Part shown: piece by piece, positions 1 through 9,392 of the stretch
Numbering within the stretch: position 1 is the stretch's first letter
How the letters are laid out: every line of letters starts with the position of its first letter
Assembly (NCBI RefSeq): GCF_016495865.1
Contig: NZ_CP054706.1
Location: 1,426,001-1,490,000 of the forward strand
Source of the DNA: Salicibibacter cibi
Lineage (GTDB): Bacteria; Bacillota; Bacilli; Bacillales; Marinococcaceae
Reading direction: 5' to 3'
Length of the DNA stretch: 64,000 nt
The notes under the pieces: generated by a model
The model's input: only the letters and a program-made list of their open reading frames with translations
The model's database searches: none
What the model was told of the DNA's origin: nothing
Position numbers and translations under genes: made by a program

Positions 1-942
1 CTGGGAGAGCAAGGGGTCGATTTGCTGAATGAAGGCGAGGAAGTCCCCAGTATGGAACAGGTCGAAAAGGAAAATGACCATGATCTGAATGACCTTAGTG
101 TTCCGCCCGGGATCAAGATTAATGACCCCGTCCGAATGTATTTAAAAGAGATCGGACGTGTCCCGTTGCTTTCTGCCGATGAAGAAATCGATCTCGCCAA
201 GCGAATAGAGGATGACGATGAGGAGTCGAAGCGGCGTCTTGCCGAGGCAAACCTGCGTCTTGTCGTCAGCATTGCCAAGCGGTATGTCGGTCGCGGCATG
301 CTGTTTCTCGACTTGATTCAAGAAGGAAACATGGGTTTAATTAAAGCCGTGGAAAAATTTGATTATAACAAGGGATTCAAATTCAGCACGTACGCAACGT
401 GGTGGATTCGCCAAGCGATCACACGCGCGATTGCCGATCAGGCGCGAACGATTCGCATTCCGGTGCATATGGTTGAGACCATCAATAAATTGATCCGTGT
501 CCAACGCCAATTGCTTCAAGATCTCGGTCGGGAACCTACCCCTGAAGAAGTTTCCGAAGAGATGGACTTGACGCCTGACAAAGTGCGTGAAATCTTGAAA
601 ATTGCCCAAGAACCCGTGTCCCTGGAAACACCCATCGGAGAAGAAGATGATTCCCATCTCGGTGATTTTATTGAAGACCAGGATGCATTGGCGCCATCAG
701 ATGCCGCTGCATATGAGCTCTTAAAAGAACAATTGGAAGACGTGCTCGATACGTTAACCGATCGGGAAGAAAATGTTTTACGCTTGCGATTTGGGCTGGA
801 TGACGGGCGCACGCGCACACTTGAAGAAGTAGGCAAAGTGTTCGGGGTTACCCGCGAACGGATTCGTCAAATCGAAGCAAAAGCGTTGCGTAAATTAAGG
901 CATCCAAGCCGCAGCAAACGTCTGAAAGACTTTATGGAGTAA
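1..942 (+). CDS. sigA: RNA polymerase primary sigma factor SigA (5' partial)
   Basis: Housekeeping sigma-70 factor that directs core RNA polymerase to vegetative promoters. The reading frame is open from base 1, so the N-terminal part (region 1.1) lies outside the window; 313 residues are visible. Seen: region 1.2 ([12 protein letters not shown]), the core-binding region 2 with the -10 recognition segment ([13 protein letters not shown]), region 3, and region 4 with the -35 helix-turn-helix ([16 protein letters not shown]), ending in [15 protein letters not shown] at 22 would be an in-frame start but the SigA-like sequence continues upstream of it, so the gene is cut by the window edge. Downstream neighbour cccA matches the Bacillus order. 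Confidence 0.98.
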   Translation: MGEQGVDLLNEGEEVPSMEQVEKENDHDLNDLSVPPGIKINDPVRMYLKEIGRVPLLSADEEIDLAKRIEDDDEESKRRLAEANLRLVVSIAKRYVGRGMLFLDLIQEGNMGLIKAVEKFDYNKGFKFSTYATWWIRQAITRAIADQARTIRIPVHMVETINKLIRVQRQLLQDLGREPTPEEVSEEMDLTPDKVREILKIAQEPVSLETPIGEEDDSHLGDFIEDQDALAPSDAAAYELLKEQLEDVLDTLTDREENVLRLRFGLDDGRTRTLEEVGKVFGVTRERIRQIEAKALRKLRHPSRSKRLKDFME

Positions 943-948
943 GTTTAC

Positions 949-984
949 GGGTTGCTCCACAACAGGAGTGACCCAACCTTCTTT
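949..984 (+). terminator. Probable terminator after sigA
   Basis: A 10-pair RNA stem, GGGTTGCTCC at 949-958 with GGAGTGACCC at 965-974 (two G-U pairs), loop of six bases. The following tract is T-rich but not a clean run, so strength is uncertain. Confidence 0.5.
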
Positions 985-1170
985 ATGACTTATTTTATTC
1001 ATATTACCGATATCCATCAGAGATTGCAAATGTTTCCAAACAAAATGCATTTTGCGGCGATGGAAGGCAAAATAACGACAATTTCAGGAACAGCTCCTGT
1101 TTTTCTTTTCTTCCGGTGTATTTTCCTATAAAATGAAATACGACATAGATCAAATAGAGGGTGTGATTCG

Positions 1171-1515
1171 GTGAAAGGACAACCACTAATACCATTTTTA
1201 CTTATTGCCGTTGCCGGTATTTCTCTCATGTTAATTCTATCATTTGTGGGTTTAGGCGGACCTGCAGAGGAGGAAGAAGGAGAAGAGAATGGTGAAGAAG
1301 AATCAGTTGATGCCGGTGCTGAAATTTATGAAGAAAACTGTTTGAGTTGCCACGGCGAAAACATGGAAGGGGATTCCGGGCCGGAAATTGAAGGTACGGG
1401 CGCTGACGAGGTCATGACCGCGATCGAGGAAGGTCCCGGCTCCATGCCCGAAGATTTAGTCAGCGGTGAAGATGCCGAGGCCGTTGCCGAGTATGTAGAA
1501 GAAGGTGGGGAATAA
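1171..1515 (+). CDS. cccA: Membrane-anchored cytochrome c550
   Basis: Small haem c protein that carries electrons on the outer face of the membrane in the respiratory chain. The 114-residue product has an uncleaved-looking N-terminal membrane segment (about 6-28), a very acidic linker (about 32-46), then one haem-binding CLSCH motif at 57-61; Met92 in GSMPED is the likely second haem ligand. GTG start preceded by GAGGGTG. Position directly after sigA is the same as cccA in B. subtilis. The Glu-rich linker fits an alkaliphile or halophile, which is an inference. Confidence 0.92.
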   Translation: MKGQPLIPFLLIAVAGISLMLILSFVGLGGPAEEEEGEENGEEESVDAGAEIYEENCLSCHGENMEGDSGPEIEGTGADEVMTAIEEGPGSMPEDLVSGEDAEAVAEYVEEGGE

Positions 1516-1524
1516 GCCCCTGAG

Positions 1525-1555
1525 AAAAAGGAGCCCGGAACCCGTGCTCCTTTTT
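1525..1555 (+). terminator. Intrinsic terminator after cccA
   Basis: Perfect 10-pair stem AAAAAGGAGC (1525-1534) and GCTCCTTTTT (1546-1555), with A and T tracts on either side. It lies inside the longest open frame of the next gene, which argues that trmK really starts downstream of it at 1580. Confidence 0.85.
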
Positions 1556-1579
1556 CGTATTGGAAAGAGGGGACGTAAC

Positions 1580-2317
1580 GTGAAGCAAATACAGCAGCTG
1601 TCTTTACGCTTGCAAACGATTGCCTGCGAAGTGCCAAAGGGATCACGCTTGGCGGATATAGGAACCGATCATGCACAACTCCCTGTGGTTCTAATGAACG
1701 CTGGGCATCTTCGGTCAGCTGTGGCCAGTGATGCCAAGGCAGGGCCGTTTCAAACGGCACTGCGCCGTGTGGAGGCAGCCGGTTTCAGCGATTCTATTTC
1801 CGTACGACATGGGGAAGGGCTGGAAACATTGAAGGCATCCGACCGGATCGATGTCATCGCCATCGCCGGGATGGGCGGAAGTTTAATCACGGAAATATTG
1901 TCCAAGGGTGCAAATAAACTGGAAACCGTACAAAGGCTCATTCTTCAGCCGAATGTCGCTGCTGACACGGTGAGAAAGTGGTTGTATGACCGCGGCTGGA
2001 CGTTGGTAACGGAACAAATCGTGCTTGAAGAACAGTTTAAAAAAGAACAGTTTTATGAAGTGTTAATAGCCGTAAAAGAAGAAGGCGAGGGTTATCGGCA
2101 CACGTACGCGAATAAAAATTGGGATGATGCAATTCTATTCGGTCCGAAATTGCTTGAAAAAAAACCCGAGGCTTTCCGATTAAAATGGAAGCGGGAACTT
2201 AACCATCTGGAACGGGTGTTGCGACAAATGGATGCTTCGATTGGGCAAACGGAAATTAGTCAAGAACGAGCGCGCATGAACAATCGAATAAAAAGAATCA
2301 AGGAGGTTATAAAATGA
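1580..2317 (+). CDS. trmK: tRNA (adenine(22)-N1)-methyltransferase
   Basis: SAM-dependent enzyme of the TrmK (YqfN) family that methylates A22 in the D-loop of tRNA. The 245-residue product shows the Rossmann SAM motif ADIGTDHAQLP near residue 28 and the family signature VIAIAGMGG near residue 94. An in-frame TTG at 1505 would place the cccA terminator inside the coding region and lacks a ribosome site, so GTG 1580 after AGAGGGGA is chosen. Its stop overlaps the start of the Nif3-like gene by four bases (ATGA), so the two are co-translated. Same order as in B. subtilis. Confidence 0.92.
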   Translation: MKQIQQLSLRLQTIACEVPKGSRLADIGTDHAQLPVVLMNAGHLRSAVASDAKAGPFQTALRRVEAAGFSDSISVRHGEGLETLKASDRIDVIAIAGMGGSLITEILSKGANKLETVQRLILQPNVAADTVRKWLYDRGWTLVTEQIVLEEQFKKEQFYEVLIAVKEEGEGYRHTYANKNWDDAILFGPKLLEKKPEAFRLKWKRELNHLERVLRQMDASIGQTEISQERARMNNRIKRIKEVIK

Positions 2318-3435
2318 GTGCGATACCGAGTGCTCGCAATGTCGTTGCTTTGCTTGAACATTGGTCCCCAAAAAGCATGGCTATGGATGGAGACCCTGTC
2401 GGCTTGATGCTCGGCGCCTTAGAAAAAAAAGTGAAAAATGTGCTTGTCACGTTGGATGTTACAGAAGCGGTGGTGGCCGAAGCTGTTGAACAGGATACAG
2501 ACCTCATTATTAGCCACCATCCCCTTTTGTTTATGCCTTTGACGGAAGTGGATACGTCTACCCCGAAAGGACGTGTCATCCAACAATGTTTGCAACACGA
2601 TATTACCGTATACGCTGCGCACACCAATTTGGATATCGCACCGGGCGGGGTGAATGATTGGTTGGTGGATGAGATGGGAATCAAAGACACCAAGATTGTT
2701 GTCCCGACGAAAAAAGATCATCTGTACAAACTAGTCGCATTTGTTCCGGAAGAAGACACAGATCAAGTACGGAGGGCATTGGGCGATGCAGGAGCCGGCC
2801 ACATCGGCGATTACTCCCATTGCACGTTTAACAGTGAAGGCACGGGCACGTTTATCCCCGGAGATGAAACCGATCCTCACATCGGAAACCGGGGGGAATT
2901 GACCTACGTTGCGGAGAAAAAAATAGAGACGGTCATTCCCGATTCCATACTGGCGCATGTGCTTGATGTGCTTGGCCGTGTCCACCCTTATGAAGAACCT
3001 GCGTATGATCTTTATCCGTTGGGTCTTGAGGGCGAATTTTTCGGTCTTGGCCGAATCGGAACGCTTGCTTCTTCCACGACGCTTGACGCTTTTGCTTCCT
3101 CGCTCAAAGAAATTTTTAACGTGAAGGGATTGCGAGTTGTCGGTGATTTAGGGCGCAACGTACAAACCATTGCCGTTATTGGCGGGGATGGAAGCAAATA
3201 TTGGCAGCAGGCGTTGGCAGCCGGAGCTGATGTATTGGTGACCGGAGACGTTAAGTTTCATACCGCCCAAGATGCAGAAGCTGCAGGGCTCGCGCTCGTC
3301 GACCCCGGACACCATATCGAAGGCATCATGAAGCAAGCCCTTGCCGACCGATTGGGAAAAGATGCGCAAGCGAGCGGCTATCAGATGAAAATCACTGCTT
3401 CGGCCGTTGATACAGAGCCGTTTACATTTTTATAA
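2314..3435 (+). CDS. yqfO: Nif3-like dinuclear metal-centre protein (DUF34, YqfO)
   Basis: Member of the Nif3/DUF34 family; the fold carries a two-metal site, but the cellular reaction is not settled (GTP cyclohydrolase I type 2 is an annotation used for relatives). The 373-residue length is the long Gram-positive form, with the family domain split around an inserted middle domain (about 125-235). Metal ligands are visible as ISHHPLLF (about 67-74), HTNLD (about 107) and GHHIEG near the C terminus. AAGGAGG lies seven bases ahead of the ATG, and the start overlaps the trmK stop. Confidence 0.92.
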   Translation: MSAIPSARNVVALLEHWSPKSMAMDGDPVGLMLGALEKKVKNVLVTLDVTEAVVAEAVEQDTDLIISHHPLLFMPLTEVDTSTPKGRVIQQCLQHDITVYAAHTNLDIAPGGVNDWLVDEMGIKDTKIVVPTKKDHLYKLVAFVPEEDTDQVRRALGDAGAGHIGDYSHCTFNSEGTGTFIPGDETDPHIGNRGELTYVAEKKIETVIPDSILAHVLDVLGRVHPYEEPAYDLYPLGLEGEFFGLGRIGTLASSTTLDAFASSLKEIFNVKGLRVVGDLGRNVQTIAVIGGDGSKYWQQALAAGADVLVTGDVKFHTAQDAEAAGLALVDPGHHIEGIMKQALADRLGKDAQASGYQMKITASAVDTEPFTFL

Positions 3436-3439
3436 TAAA

Positions 3440-3466
3440 AAGGTCGAACAGTTTCTGTTCGACCTT
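3440..3466. terminator. Bidirectional terminator between yqfO and ispH
   Basis: Twelve-pair perfect stem AAGGTCGAACAG (3440-3451) and CTGTTCGACCTT (3455-3466) with a three-base loop, between two convergent genes. Confidence 0.85.
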
Positions 3467-3475
3467 AATTATTGT

Positions 3476-4435
3476 TTAACGTGCCCTGGATTTGGAGTTT
3501 TTGCGTAATGGTGGTAAAATTTTGGTTCCTAACGCTTTTCTTTCCGGTTTCCACGTTGATGAATCCACCGGATCGTATTGATCCAAAAAGAGAATGACTT
3601 CCCGTGCGATGGCTGTGGGTGTGGATGCGCCGGCGGTTACGGCTACTTTTTGGACCCCTTCCAGCCATTCCAATTTTAATTCACTAACATCGGCGATGCG
3701 GTACGCATTAGTATGGGCGATGTCTTTTGAAACTTGTGCCAGCCGGTTTGAATTATTGCTTTTCGGGTCACCGACCACGATGAGCAATTCGGAATCGCCG
3801 GCTTGATCACCAACAGCTTCTTGTCGAACTTGCGTGGCCTGGCAAATTTCATTATTGACTTCAGCGTGCGGGAAACGCTCGATCGTTCGATTCATAATAT
3901 CGGAAACATCCCACTGGCTCATGGTCGTTTGGTTCGTTATAATGATTTTTTCCCTTTGCAAATCCAGCGTTTCGACATCATCGACTGTTTCGATAAGGTG
4001 AACGTGATCGGGGGCGACGCCCATGGCTCCTTCCGGTTCCGGATGGCCGCGCTTTCCGACATAAACGATGTCATAACCCTCGGCTTTTTTTTCTTTGATT
4101 AAGTCGTGGGTATGCGTAACGTCCGGACAAGTGGCATCAATGGTCGTTAACCCTTTCTCGTCGGCTAATTTCCTGACTTCGGGAGACACGCCGTGAGCGG
4201 TAAAAATAACCGTTCCATTTTCTACTTCTTGAAGGATTTCAAGTCGATTCGGTCCGTCAAGTGAGATAATGCCCTCTTCTTCGAAAGCATCGGTAACGTG
4301 TGTATTGTGAACGATCATACCTAGGATGTAAATCGGCCTCGGCAATTCTTTATCTTCAGCTGCTTGGCGAGCAATGACCATGGCATCCACGACACCATAG
4401 CAATACCCCCTCGGAGCAATTTTCTTTACTTCCAT
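3476..4435 (-). CDS. ispH: 4-hydroxy-3-methylbut-2-enyl diphosphate reductase
   Basis: Last enzyme of the non-mevalonate (MEP) isoprenoid pathway; reduces HMBPP to IPP and DMAPP using a 4Fe-4S cluster. The 319-residue product begins [15 protein letters not shown]; the three conserved cysteines are in GYCYG (C12), DATCPD and NEICQ, and the catalytic TNQTT motif is present. The longer frame starting with TTG at 4450 overlaps the ribosome site; ATG 4435 sits six bases after TGGAGGA, so it is preferred. ispG, the preceding step, is also in this window (12112-13209). Confidence 0.95.
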   Translation of the reverse strand: MEVKKIAPRGYCYGVVDAMVIARQAAEDKELPRPIYILGMIVHNTHVTDAFEEEGIISLDGPNRLEILQEVENGTVIFTAHGVSPEVRKLADEKGLTTIDATCPDVTHTHDLIKEKKAEGYDIVYVGKRGHPEPEGAMGVAPDHVHLIETVDDVETLDLQREKIIITNQTTMSQWDVSDIMNRTIERFPHAEVNNEICQATQVRQEAVGDQAGDSELLIVVGDPKSNNSNRLAQVSKDIAHTNAYRIADVSELKLEWLEGVQKVAVTAGASTPTAIAREVILFLDQYDPVDSSTWKPERKALGTKILPPLRKNSKSRAR

Positions 4436-4497
4436 AGCCAAGTCCTCCAATACGTATATGCTATTGGATATTATACAGCCATTCGCCCGGAACGTAA

Positions 4498-4529
4498 ATG
4501 AAAAGGACGGTATTTCCCGTCCTTTTCAT
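4498..4529 (-). terminator. Terminator between yqfQ and ispH
   Basis: Thirteen-pair stem with arms 4498-4510 and 4517-4529 (core AAAAGGACGG / CCGTCCTTTT), giving a T tract on the minus strand after yqfQ. Confidence 0.75.
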
Positions 4530-4549
4530 GCCCGATCTCTGCGTAGCGC

Positions 4550-5005
4550 TCACACATATAGCTTCGGCGGTGGTTGTGCCCCTTCTTTTAATGCAAAGGA
4601 GGGGGAAGGATCCTCTTTTATCTCGTTGGTCTTTTCTTTTTTTTCTTGCGGAGGATTAGCGGGAGTGGCCGACTGCGAAGCATTTGCATTTTTAAGCACT
4701 TTGCCCACTTGGTTTGCCTTTTGAATCATTCCCGGTACCCGACGCACCATAGGCCCGTATTTTTGAATCATAGGCAACCATTTTCCTGCACTTTGAATCA
4801 TCGGAATAAAACGTCCGATTGATCCGAGGCCGGCACCGCTTTGTGCGAGGCCTGCTGTCTGAGCTGCCTGAGCAGCCGGGAACCCGCCGCCTCCCATCAT
4901 CGGCAAGGCCGCGGACCTGCTGGCGGCCATGGGTGCAGCCCCAAAAGGCATTGGCGGCGGAACGGGAGGAGCTCCTATCGGCATCATCGGAGGTGGTCCG
5001 AACAT
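4550..5005 (-). CDS. yqfQ: YqfQ/VrrA-like protein of unknown function
   Basis: A 151-residue low-complexity protein. The N-terminal 60 residues are rich in Pro, Met, Gly and Ala (FGPPPMMPIGAPPVPPPM), the middle repeats short PMIQ units (about 62-100: FIPMIQ, WLPMIQ, YGPMV), and the tail is Lys/Glu-rich. Genes of this type sit between ispH and cshB in Bacillus and are annotated YqfQ; no reaction is known. ATG 5005 follows GAAGGGA and is chosen over an upstream in-frame start at 5134, which would reach into the divergent cshB. Function cannot be stated. Confidence 0.8.
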   Translation of the reverse strand: MFGPPPMMPIGAPPVPPPMPFGAAPMAASRSAALPMMGGGGFPAAQAAQTAGLAQSGAGLGSIGRFIPMIQSAGKWLPMIQKYGPMVRRVPGMIQKANQVGKVLKNANASQSATPANPPQEKKEKTNEIKEDPSPSFALKEGAQPPPKLYV

Positions 5006-5127
5006 AACAATCCCTTCTTTCCCTTCTAAATAATAAAGAGTGAGGGAACACTCTTTTTGTGATAGAATATGAAAATGTGCACGTGCCCGTTCATACTTGA
5101 AGTGAAAAGGGAGAGGTGAGAAGTGAG

Positions 5128-6390
5128 ATGTCAAGGTTTAGCCGCCTGGAAATTGATGCTCGTTTAATCAAACATTTGCAAGCCGAAGAAATTGAGCGGC
5201 CGACGGAGATTCAAGAACGGCTTATTCCTGCTATATTAAGGGGGAAAGACGTGATTGGACAGTCGCAAACGGGCACCGGCAAGACGCTTGCGTTTGCCTT
5301 GCCGATATTGTCGGCGATTCACCCGGATGACCAATGTGTTCAAGCCGTGGTGACTGCCCCAACGAGAGAATTGGCCGAACAGCTTTATCGAGTGTTTAAT
5401 AAATGCAAAAAAGACAGTGGCATGGAAGAAATTCGTATCCGGCGAGTCATTGGCGGGACGGATAAAGAACGGAATATTGCCGGTCTTCAACAACCGCCGC
5501 ACGTTGTCATTGCAACGCCGGGGCGATTACACGATCTTGTAATAAAGGAAAACGCCCTAGATGTTCATCAAGTACGGACGCTTGTCGTTGATGAAGCAGA
5601 CCAAATGTTGGAAATGGGGTTCTTGGAAGCTTTGGACCAAGTGGCCGCACGTATGCCGGAAGCGTTGCAAATGCTCGTCTTTTCCGCCAGCATTCCGCAA
5701 CGCCTCCAACCCTTTTTAAAAAAATACATGAATCAACCGCGCCATGTACATGTAAAACCGGAACAACCGTCTCCGAAAAACCTAACTCATTATCTGATTC
5801 CGTTACGAAGTCGCGGACGTCAACAATTGGCGGTGGAAATGGCTGCTCTCTTGCGTCCGTATCTATGCTTGATTTTTGTGAACACGAAACAAGAAGCGGA
5901 AGAAGTAACGGATCTTTTTATTGCGCATGGACTCCAAACCGAGTGCATGCATGGAGACCTCTCCCCCCGCGCCCGTAAACGATCGATGCGGAACATTGAA
6001 CGTGCGGCGGTCCCATATGTGATTTGTACCGATATTGCCGCCCGCGGGATGGACATTAAAGGGGTTTCTCACATTATTAATTTGCAACTGCCGCAGGACT
6101 TGCAATACTATTTGCACCGGGCAGGGCGGACGGCGCGAGCGGGTGCCTCCGGTGAAGTTTTCACGATTGTTTCCAAAGAAGATTACCCGGCGCTTCATCA
6201 ATTGCAAAAACAAAGCTTCATCTTCCGATATTTGGATATTAAAAAAGGGGAATGGCTTGAAATTGATCAATTGGGCAGTGGTTATGCACCGGGAAGACAA
6301 CGTTTCAATCCCCGAAAAAAGCAAAAAAATCCATCCCATAAGCCGAAAAACGGTAAACCCGGTTACAAAAAGAGGAGGAAAAGAAAATGA
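5128..6390 (+). CDS. cshB: DEAD-box RNA helicase CshB
   Basis: ATP-dependent RNA helicase used in cold adaptation and ribosome/mRNA remodelling. About 420 residues with motifs in order: Q motif (ERPTEIQ, ~22-29), motif I SQTGTGKT (46-53), PTRELAEQ, motif [10 protein letters not shown], motif III as SAS rather than SAT (VFSASIP), ARGMDIKG and [10 protein letters not shown]. The basic tail (KKRRKRK) is typical of RNA contact. An in-frame GTG at 5116 is possible, but ATG 5128 follows GGGAGAGG. The stop overlaps nfo by four bases, as in the B. subtilis yqfR-yqfS pair. Confidence 0.93.
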   Translation: MSRFSRLEIDARLIKHLQAEEIERPTEIQERLIPAILRGKDVIGQSQTGTGKTLAFALPILSAIHPDDQCVQAVVTAPTRELAEQLYRVFNKCKKDSGMEEIRIRRVIGGTDKERNIAGLQQPPHVVIATPGRLHDLVIKENALDVHQVRTLVVDEADQMLEMGFLEALDQVAARMPEALQMLVFSASIPQRLQPFLKKYMNQPRHVHVKPEQPSPKNLTHYLIPLRSRGRQQLAVEMAALLRPYLCLIFVNTKQEAEEVTDLFIAHGLQTECMHGDLSPRARKRSMRNIERAAVPYVICTDIAARGMDIKGVSHIINLQLPQDLQYYLHRAGRTARAGASGEVFTIVSKEDYPALHQLQKQSFIFRYLDIKKGEWLEIDQLGSGYAPGRQRFNPRKKQKNPSHKPKNGKPGYKKRRKRK

Positions 6391-7292
6391 GTGATATCCC
6401 ACGTTACCTTGGCTCTCACGTATCGATGAGCGGAAAAAAAATGCTGCTGACGTCAAGCGAGGAAGCGGCAAGCTACGGGGCAACCGCATTAATGATTTAT
6501 ACGGGAGCTCCCCAAAATACGCGCAGAAAAGCAATTGAAGACTTAAATATAGAAACGGGCAACGCGCATATGAAAGAAAATGGCATTGAAAAAGTGGTTG
6601 TTCACGCGCCGTACATTATCAATATCGCTAACACGCAAAAGCCGGAAACGTTTGACCTCGGGGTTCGCTTCTTACGTTCCGAGATTGAGCGGACAGAAGC
6701 CATCGGTGCTACCCAAATTGTGCTTCACCCAGGTTCCCATGTCGGGGAAGGGCCGGAGAAAGGAATTGCAAAAATCATTGAAGGATTAAATGAAGTCATC
6801 ACAAAAGAACAAAACGTGCAAATCGCATTGGAAACAATGGCCGGAAAAGGATCCGAATGCGGACGTACATTTGATGAACTGGCACAAATTATTGACGGGG
6901 TTACCCATAATGAGAAACTATCGGTTTGTTTCGATACTTGTCACACCCATGATGCCGGGTACGATATCATCAATGATTTCGATGGCGTGATGGATGCGTT
7001 TGAGAAAACGGTCGGTCTCGACCGCTTGCAAGTGCTTCACGTGAATGACAGTAAAAACCCGCAAGGAGCACGAAAAGATCGCCACGAAAACATCGGCTTC
7101 GGGTATATCGGTTTTGGGGCTTTAAACAACATTGTCCATCATGAAACAATGGCAGACATCCCCAAAATTTTGGAGACGCCTTATGTCGGCGAAGACAAAA
7201 AAAATAAAAAACCTCCCTATAAGCGTGAAATTATCATGCTGCGGGAGGAGTCCCATGACCCGGAGATGAAAGAAAGGTTAACTGAACAGTAA
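6387..7292 (+). CDS. nfo: Endonuclease IV (AP endonuclease)
   Basis: Zinc-dependent DNA repair enzyme that cuts the backbone 5' to abasic sites. The 301-residue product has the TIM-barrel family signatures LGSHVSMSG at the N terminus, [40 protein letters not shown] and LHVNDSK, which supply the His, Glu and Asp ligands of the three-zinc site. AAGAGGAGG precedes the ATG inside the end of cshB, so translation is coupled. Known as yqfS in B. subtilis; there it is important in spores. Confidence 0.95.
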   Translation: MSDIPRYLGSHVSMSGKKMLLTSSEEAASYGATALMIYTGAPQNTRRKAIEDLNIETGNAHMKENGIEKVVVHAPYIINIANTQKPETFDLGVRFLRSEIERTEAIGATQIVLHPGSHVGEGPEKGIAKIIEGLNEVITKEQNVQIALETMAGKGSECGRTFDELAQIIDGVTHNEKLSVCFDTCHTHDAGYDIINDFDGVMDAFEKTVGLDRLQVLHVNDSKNPQGARKDRHENIGFGYIGFGALNNIVHHETMADIPKILETPYVGEDKKNKKPPYKREIIMLREESHDPEMKERLTEQ

Positions 7293-7319
7293 AGTGGGGA
7301 ACTCGGTAAACTAGCTCGC

Positions 7320-7580
7320 TTATTGTCGCAAAAAGCCCCCGTATTTTTGATAAAGATCATGAAGCAACATCGCGTGTTCATGCGATGTTGTTTTTTCCAC
7401 TTTGTTTATAAATGCGAAAACGGATGCTTGATCAGCAAAATTCACATGTTCTGTTTGAATAAGGTGAATAAGTTTTTGAACCTCATGATCAGTGAGGGAG
7501 AAGCCTTTGCTGTGGGCGAGCGCTTTTAATTGGTGCGGAGACATGTTTTTTACATACTGCTGAATCATTTGAAAATTCAA
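7320..7580 (-). CDS. yqfT: DUF2624 family protein (YqfT-like)
   Basis: An 86-residue mostly helical protein of unknown role. Sequence such as YVKNMSPHQLKALAHSKGFSLT resembles the DUF2624/YqfT family, and the position after nfo is that of yqfT. The start is probably TTG 7580, ten bases after AAGGAT; an internal ATG at 7568 is the alternative. Faces nfo convergently. Confidence 0.7.
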   Translation of the reverse strand: MNFQMIQQYVKNMSPHQLKALAHSKGFSLTDHEVQKLIHLIQTEHVNFADQASVFAFINKVEKTTSHEHAMLLHDLYQKYGGFLRQ

Positions 7581-7795
7581 TGCATTTCACATCCTTTTAT
7601 TTTATTTGGAGCCACTCGGCAAGTGGGAGGCATGGCAGGTTTTTTCATCGACAAATGCTTACATGCCACGTTGTAGAATATGCAGGAAATGCTCTAAAAT
7701 GTGCGATGTTTGGAAATCGATTTTTTTTGAAAACACTATGCATGGGTAAGAGGTTTTAGTATAATGTAGGAAAATGATGGTTATCGGAGGCGGTG

Positions 7796-9166
7796 ATGAA
7801 CGTTTTCACACTGAATCGAAGCAATCTAGGACAATCGTATATTTTTGATGAAGTAAGCCGGGAACTTCGACTTGTTTTGAAAAAAGACGGAACGATTTTG
7901 TATAAAAATCATGCAGCGACAAACCTGCTTTCCTCCATTTCGAATTTTTTTTCCGCTTTACATACAGCTGAATGGATGAGGGTCATGTCTTTTTTCAGGG
8001 AAATGCAGGAGGGGAACCACCCTCGTGAAATAACCTTCATTCATGACATCAACGGGGACAATCACTCCGTTTTTTATCGTGGAATGCATCGAAATGAACG
8101 TTTTTATTTAACCGGAACAGAGCAACCTTTTGATTCAAAGGAAAGAATGGAAAATTTTACAGACCGATTGCCATTTGGATTTATAAGAGTGAACACTGAA
8201 TTAAAAATAATTGAAAAGAATAGGACGTTTCTAGAGATTGCGCTTCCAAAACTGGAGCAGGGACCCTTTGTTGAACTTGCGTTTGAACGTTTACGGCTGG
8301 AATCGGAAGCGGGTGCTTGCATGCACAAAGCAGTAACGGAAGCATTTCAGTCGCAGATGGTGAGTGAACAGATGGAAGAAGACCGGGAAGGCGGACGTTT
8401 ATTTAAAAGTTTAGCCGTATATGTCCCCGCCAGCCAGGAAGTGATCGGGCTTTTAATTGATGAGAGCACGAACATCAAATATGAGCAATTGCTTCAGTAT
8501 AAACAGCAAATGGAGTCTGTTTCCCATCTTGCTGCCGGGGTCGCCCATGAATTGCGAAACCCTCTGTCTGTCATTCGCGGGTTCTTACAATTATCCGAGT
8601 TGACGAACAGCTTTCAAAAGTATGCCAAAACCATTTTTAGCGAAGTGGACCGGATGAATAAAATACTGGAAAATTTCCTGTCGATCTCTCGGAAAAAATT
8701 TGATGTACAGGCCTTATCTCCAATGGAGGTCATCGATACGGTCGAAGATATCATCCGTTCGGAATGTTTGTTGAACAATGTATATTTTGAGGCGAGCATT
8801 GCCAAAAGCGAACAGGTCATCAAAATGAACGAAACCATGATTAAACAAGTGCTTTTAAATTTACTGCGAAACTCAATGGAAGCGTATAAACCGGAACAAC
8901 GAAAAGTCTTTTCATTAATCACGCGTGAGCTGCCAAATGACTACGAAATCACGGTCAAAGATAATGGCCCGGGGATCTCGGAAGAGATCATGGAAAAAAT
9001 CGGCGAACCTTTTAATACGAGCAAGGAAAAAGGAACGGGAATCGGCATTTCCTTGTCAAAAAAAATTATTGAAGACCATCATGGCACTTTTCACGTGGAA
9101 AGTGATAAAAATAAGGGAACAGCCACCATTATCACGTTGCCTTTTGTAGCAGATAAGAACGTATAA
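7796..9166 (+). CDS. Orphan sensor histidine kinase, sporulation-kinase type
   Basis: Cytoplasmic histidine kinase of about 456 residues with no membrane segment. An N-terminal sensory half (1-230) contains two weak PAS-like stretches (around 25-110 and 125-225). The phosphorylated His is near residue 251 in AAGVAHELRNPL, followed by RGFLQL, a pairing typical of KinA/KinE-class sporulation kinases. ATP-binding boxes follow: N box LLNLLRNSMEAY, G1 DNGPGIS, and GTGIGISLSKKII. There is no response regulator beside it, so it may feed a phosphorelay; that is inference. ATG 7796 is five bases after CGGAGG and preferred to GTG 7793. It is not part of the usual B. subtilis order here. Confidence 0.85.
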   Translation: MNVFTLNRSNLGQSYIFDEVSRELRLVLKKDGTILYKNHAATNLLSSISNFFSALHTAEWMRVMSFFREMQEGNHPREITFIHDINGDNHSVFYRGMHRNERFYLTGTEQPFDSKERMENFTDRLPFGFIRVNTELKIIEKNRTFLEIALPKLEQGPFVELAFERLRLESEAGACMHKAVTEAFQSQMVSEQMEEDREGGRLFKSLAVYVPASQEVIGLLIDESTNIKYEQLLQYKQQMESVSHLAAGVAHELRNPLSVIRGFLQLSELTNSFQKYAKTIFSEVDRMNKILENFLSISRKKFDVQALSPMEVIDTVEDIIRSECLLNNVYFEASIAKSEQVIKMNETMIKQVLLNLLRNSMEAYKPEQRKVFSLITRELPNDYEITVKDNGPGISEEIMEKIGEPFNTSKEKGTGIGISLSKKIIEDHHGTFHVESDKNKGTATIITLPFVADKNV

Positions 9167-9240
9167 ATCAACGTTCTTATCTGCATAAGTTGGGCGAAGG
9201 CTTTCGCCATAAAAGCTTGGCGAAAAGCCAGGTTTTCTAA
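9151..9240 (+). repeat. Dispersed double-hairpin terminator repeat, copy 1
   Basis: Hairpin one has arms GATAAGAACGT (9152-9162) and ACGTTCTTATC (9171-9181) and covers the kinase stop codon. Then CTGCATAAG, GGCGAAGGCTTTCGCC, and a terminator core CTTGG(C)..(G)CCAGG followed by TTTTCT. Related copies lie at 21481, 31616, 36285, 45475 and 57386. Confidence 0.8.
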
Positions 9241-9303
9241 ACTGCCCGAATGAACCATTTCATTGGCGTATGAATGGGAAATGACCCTTTCAAAGGCTCT
9301 CCA

Positions 9304-9358
9304 TTTACAAACCGGCAATAATGAGATATACTAAAATAATTAATCGTAATCATTCTGT
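9304..9358 (+). promoter_or_regulatory. Promoter and Zur-like operator of znuCB-zur
   Basis: TTTACA (9304-9309), 17-base spacer, TATACT (9327-9332). Just downstream, TCGTAAT-C-ATTCTGT (9344-9358) matches the left half of the Bacillus Zur box (TCGTAATnATTACGA) fully and the right half partly, placed to block transcription when zinc is plentiful. Auto-control of the operon by its third gene is inferred. Confidence 0.6.
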
Positions 9359-9392
9359 TTTAGTAACTCATCTTTAGGATGGAGGTCCTTGA

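Noticed and set aside
516..836. Antisense open frame over sigA
   Set aside because: A shadow of the high-information sigA frame, without start signals or family match.
1505..1579. Upstream start for trmK at TTG 1505
   Set aside because: It would place the strong cccA terminator inside the coding region and has no ribosome site.
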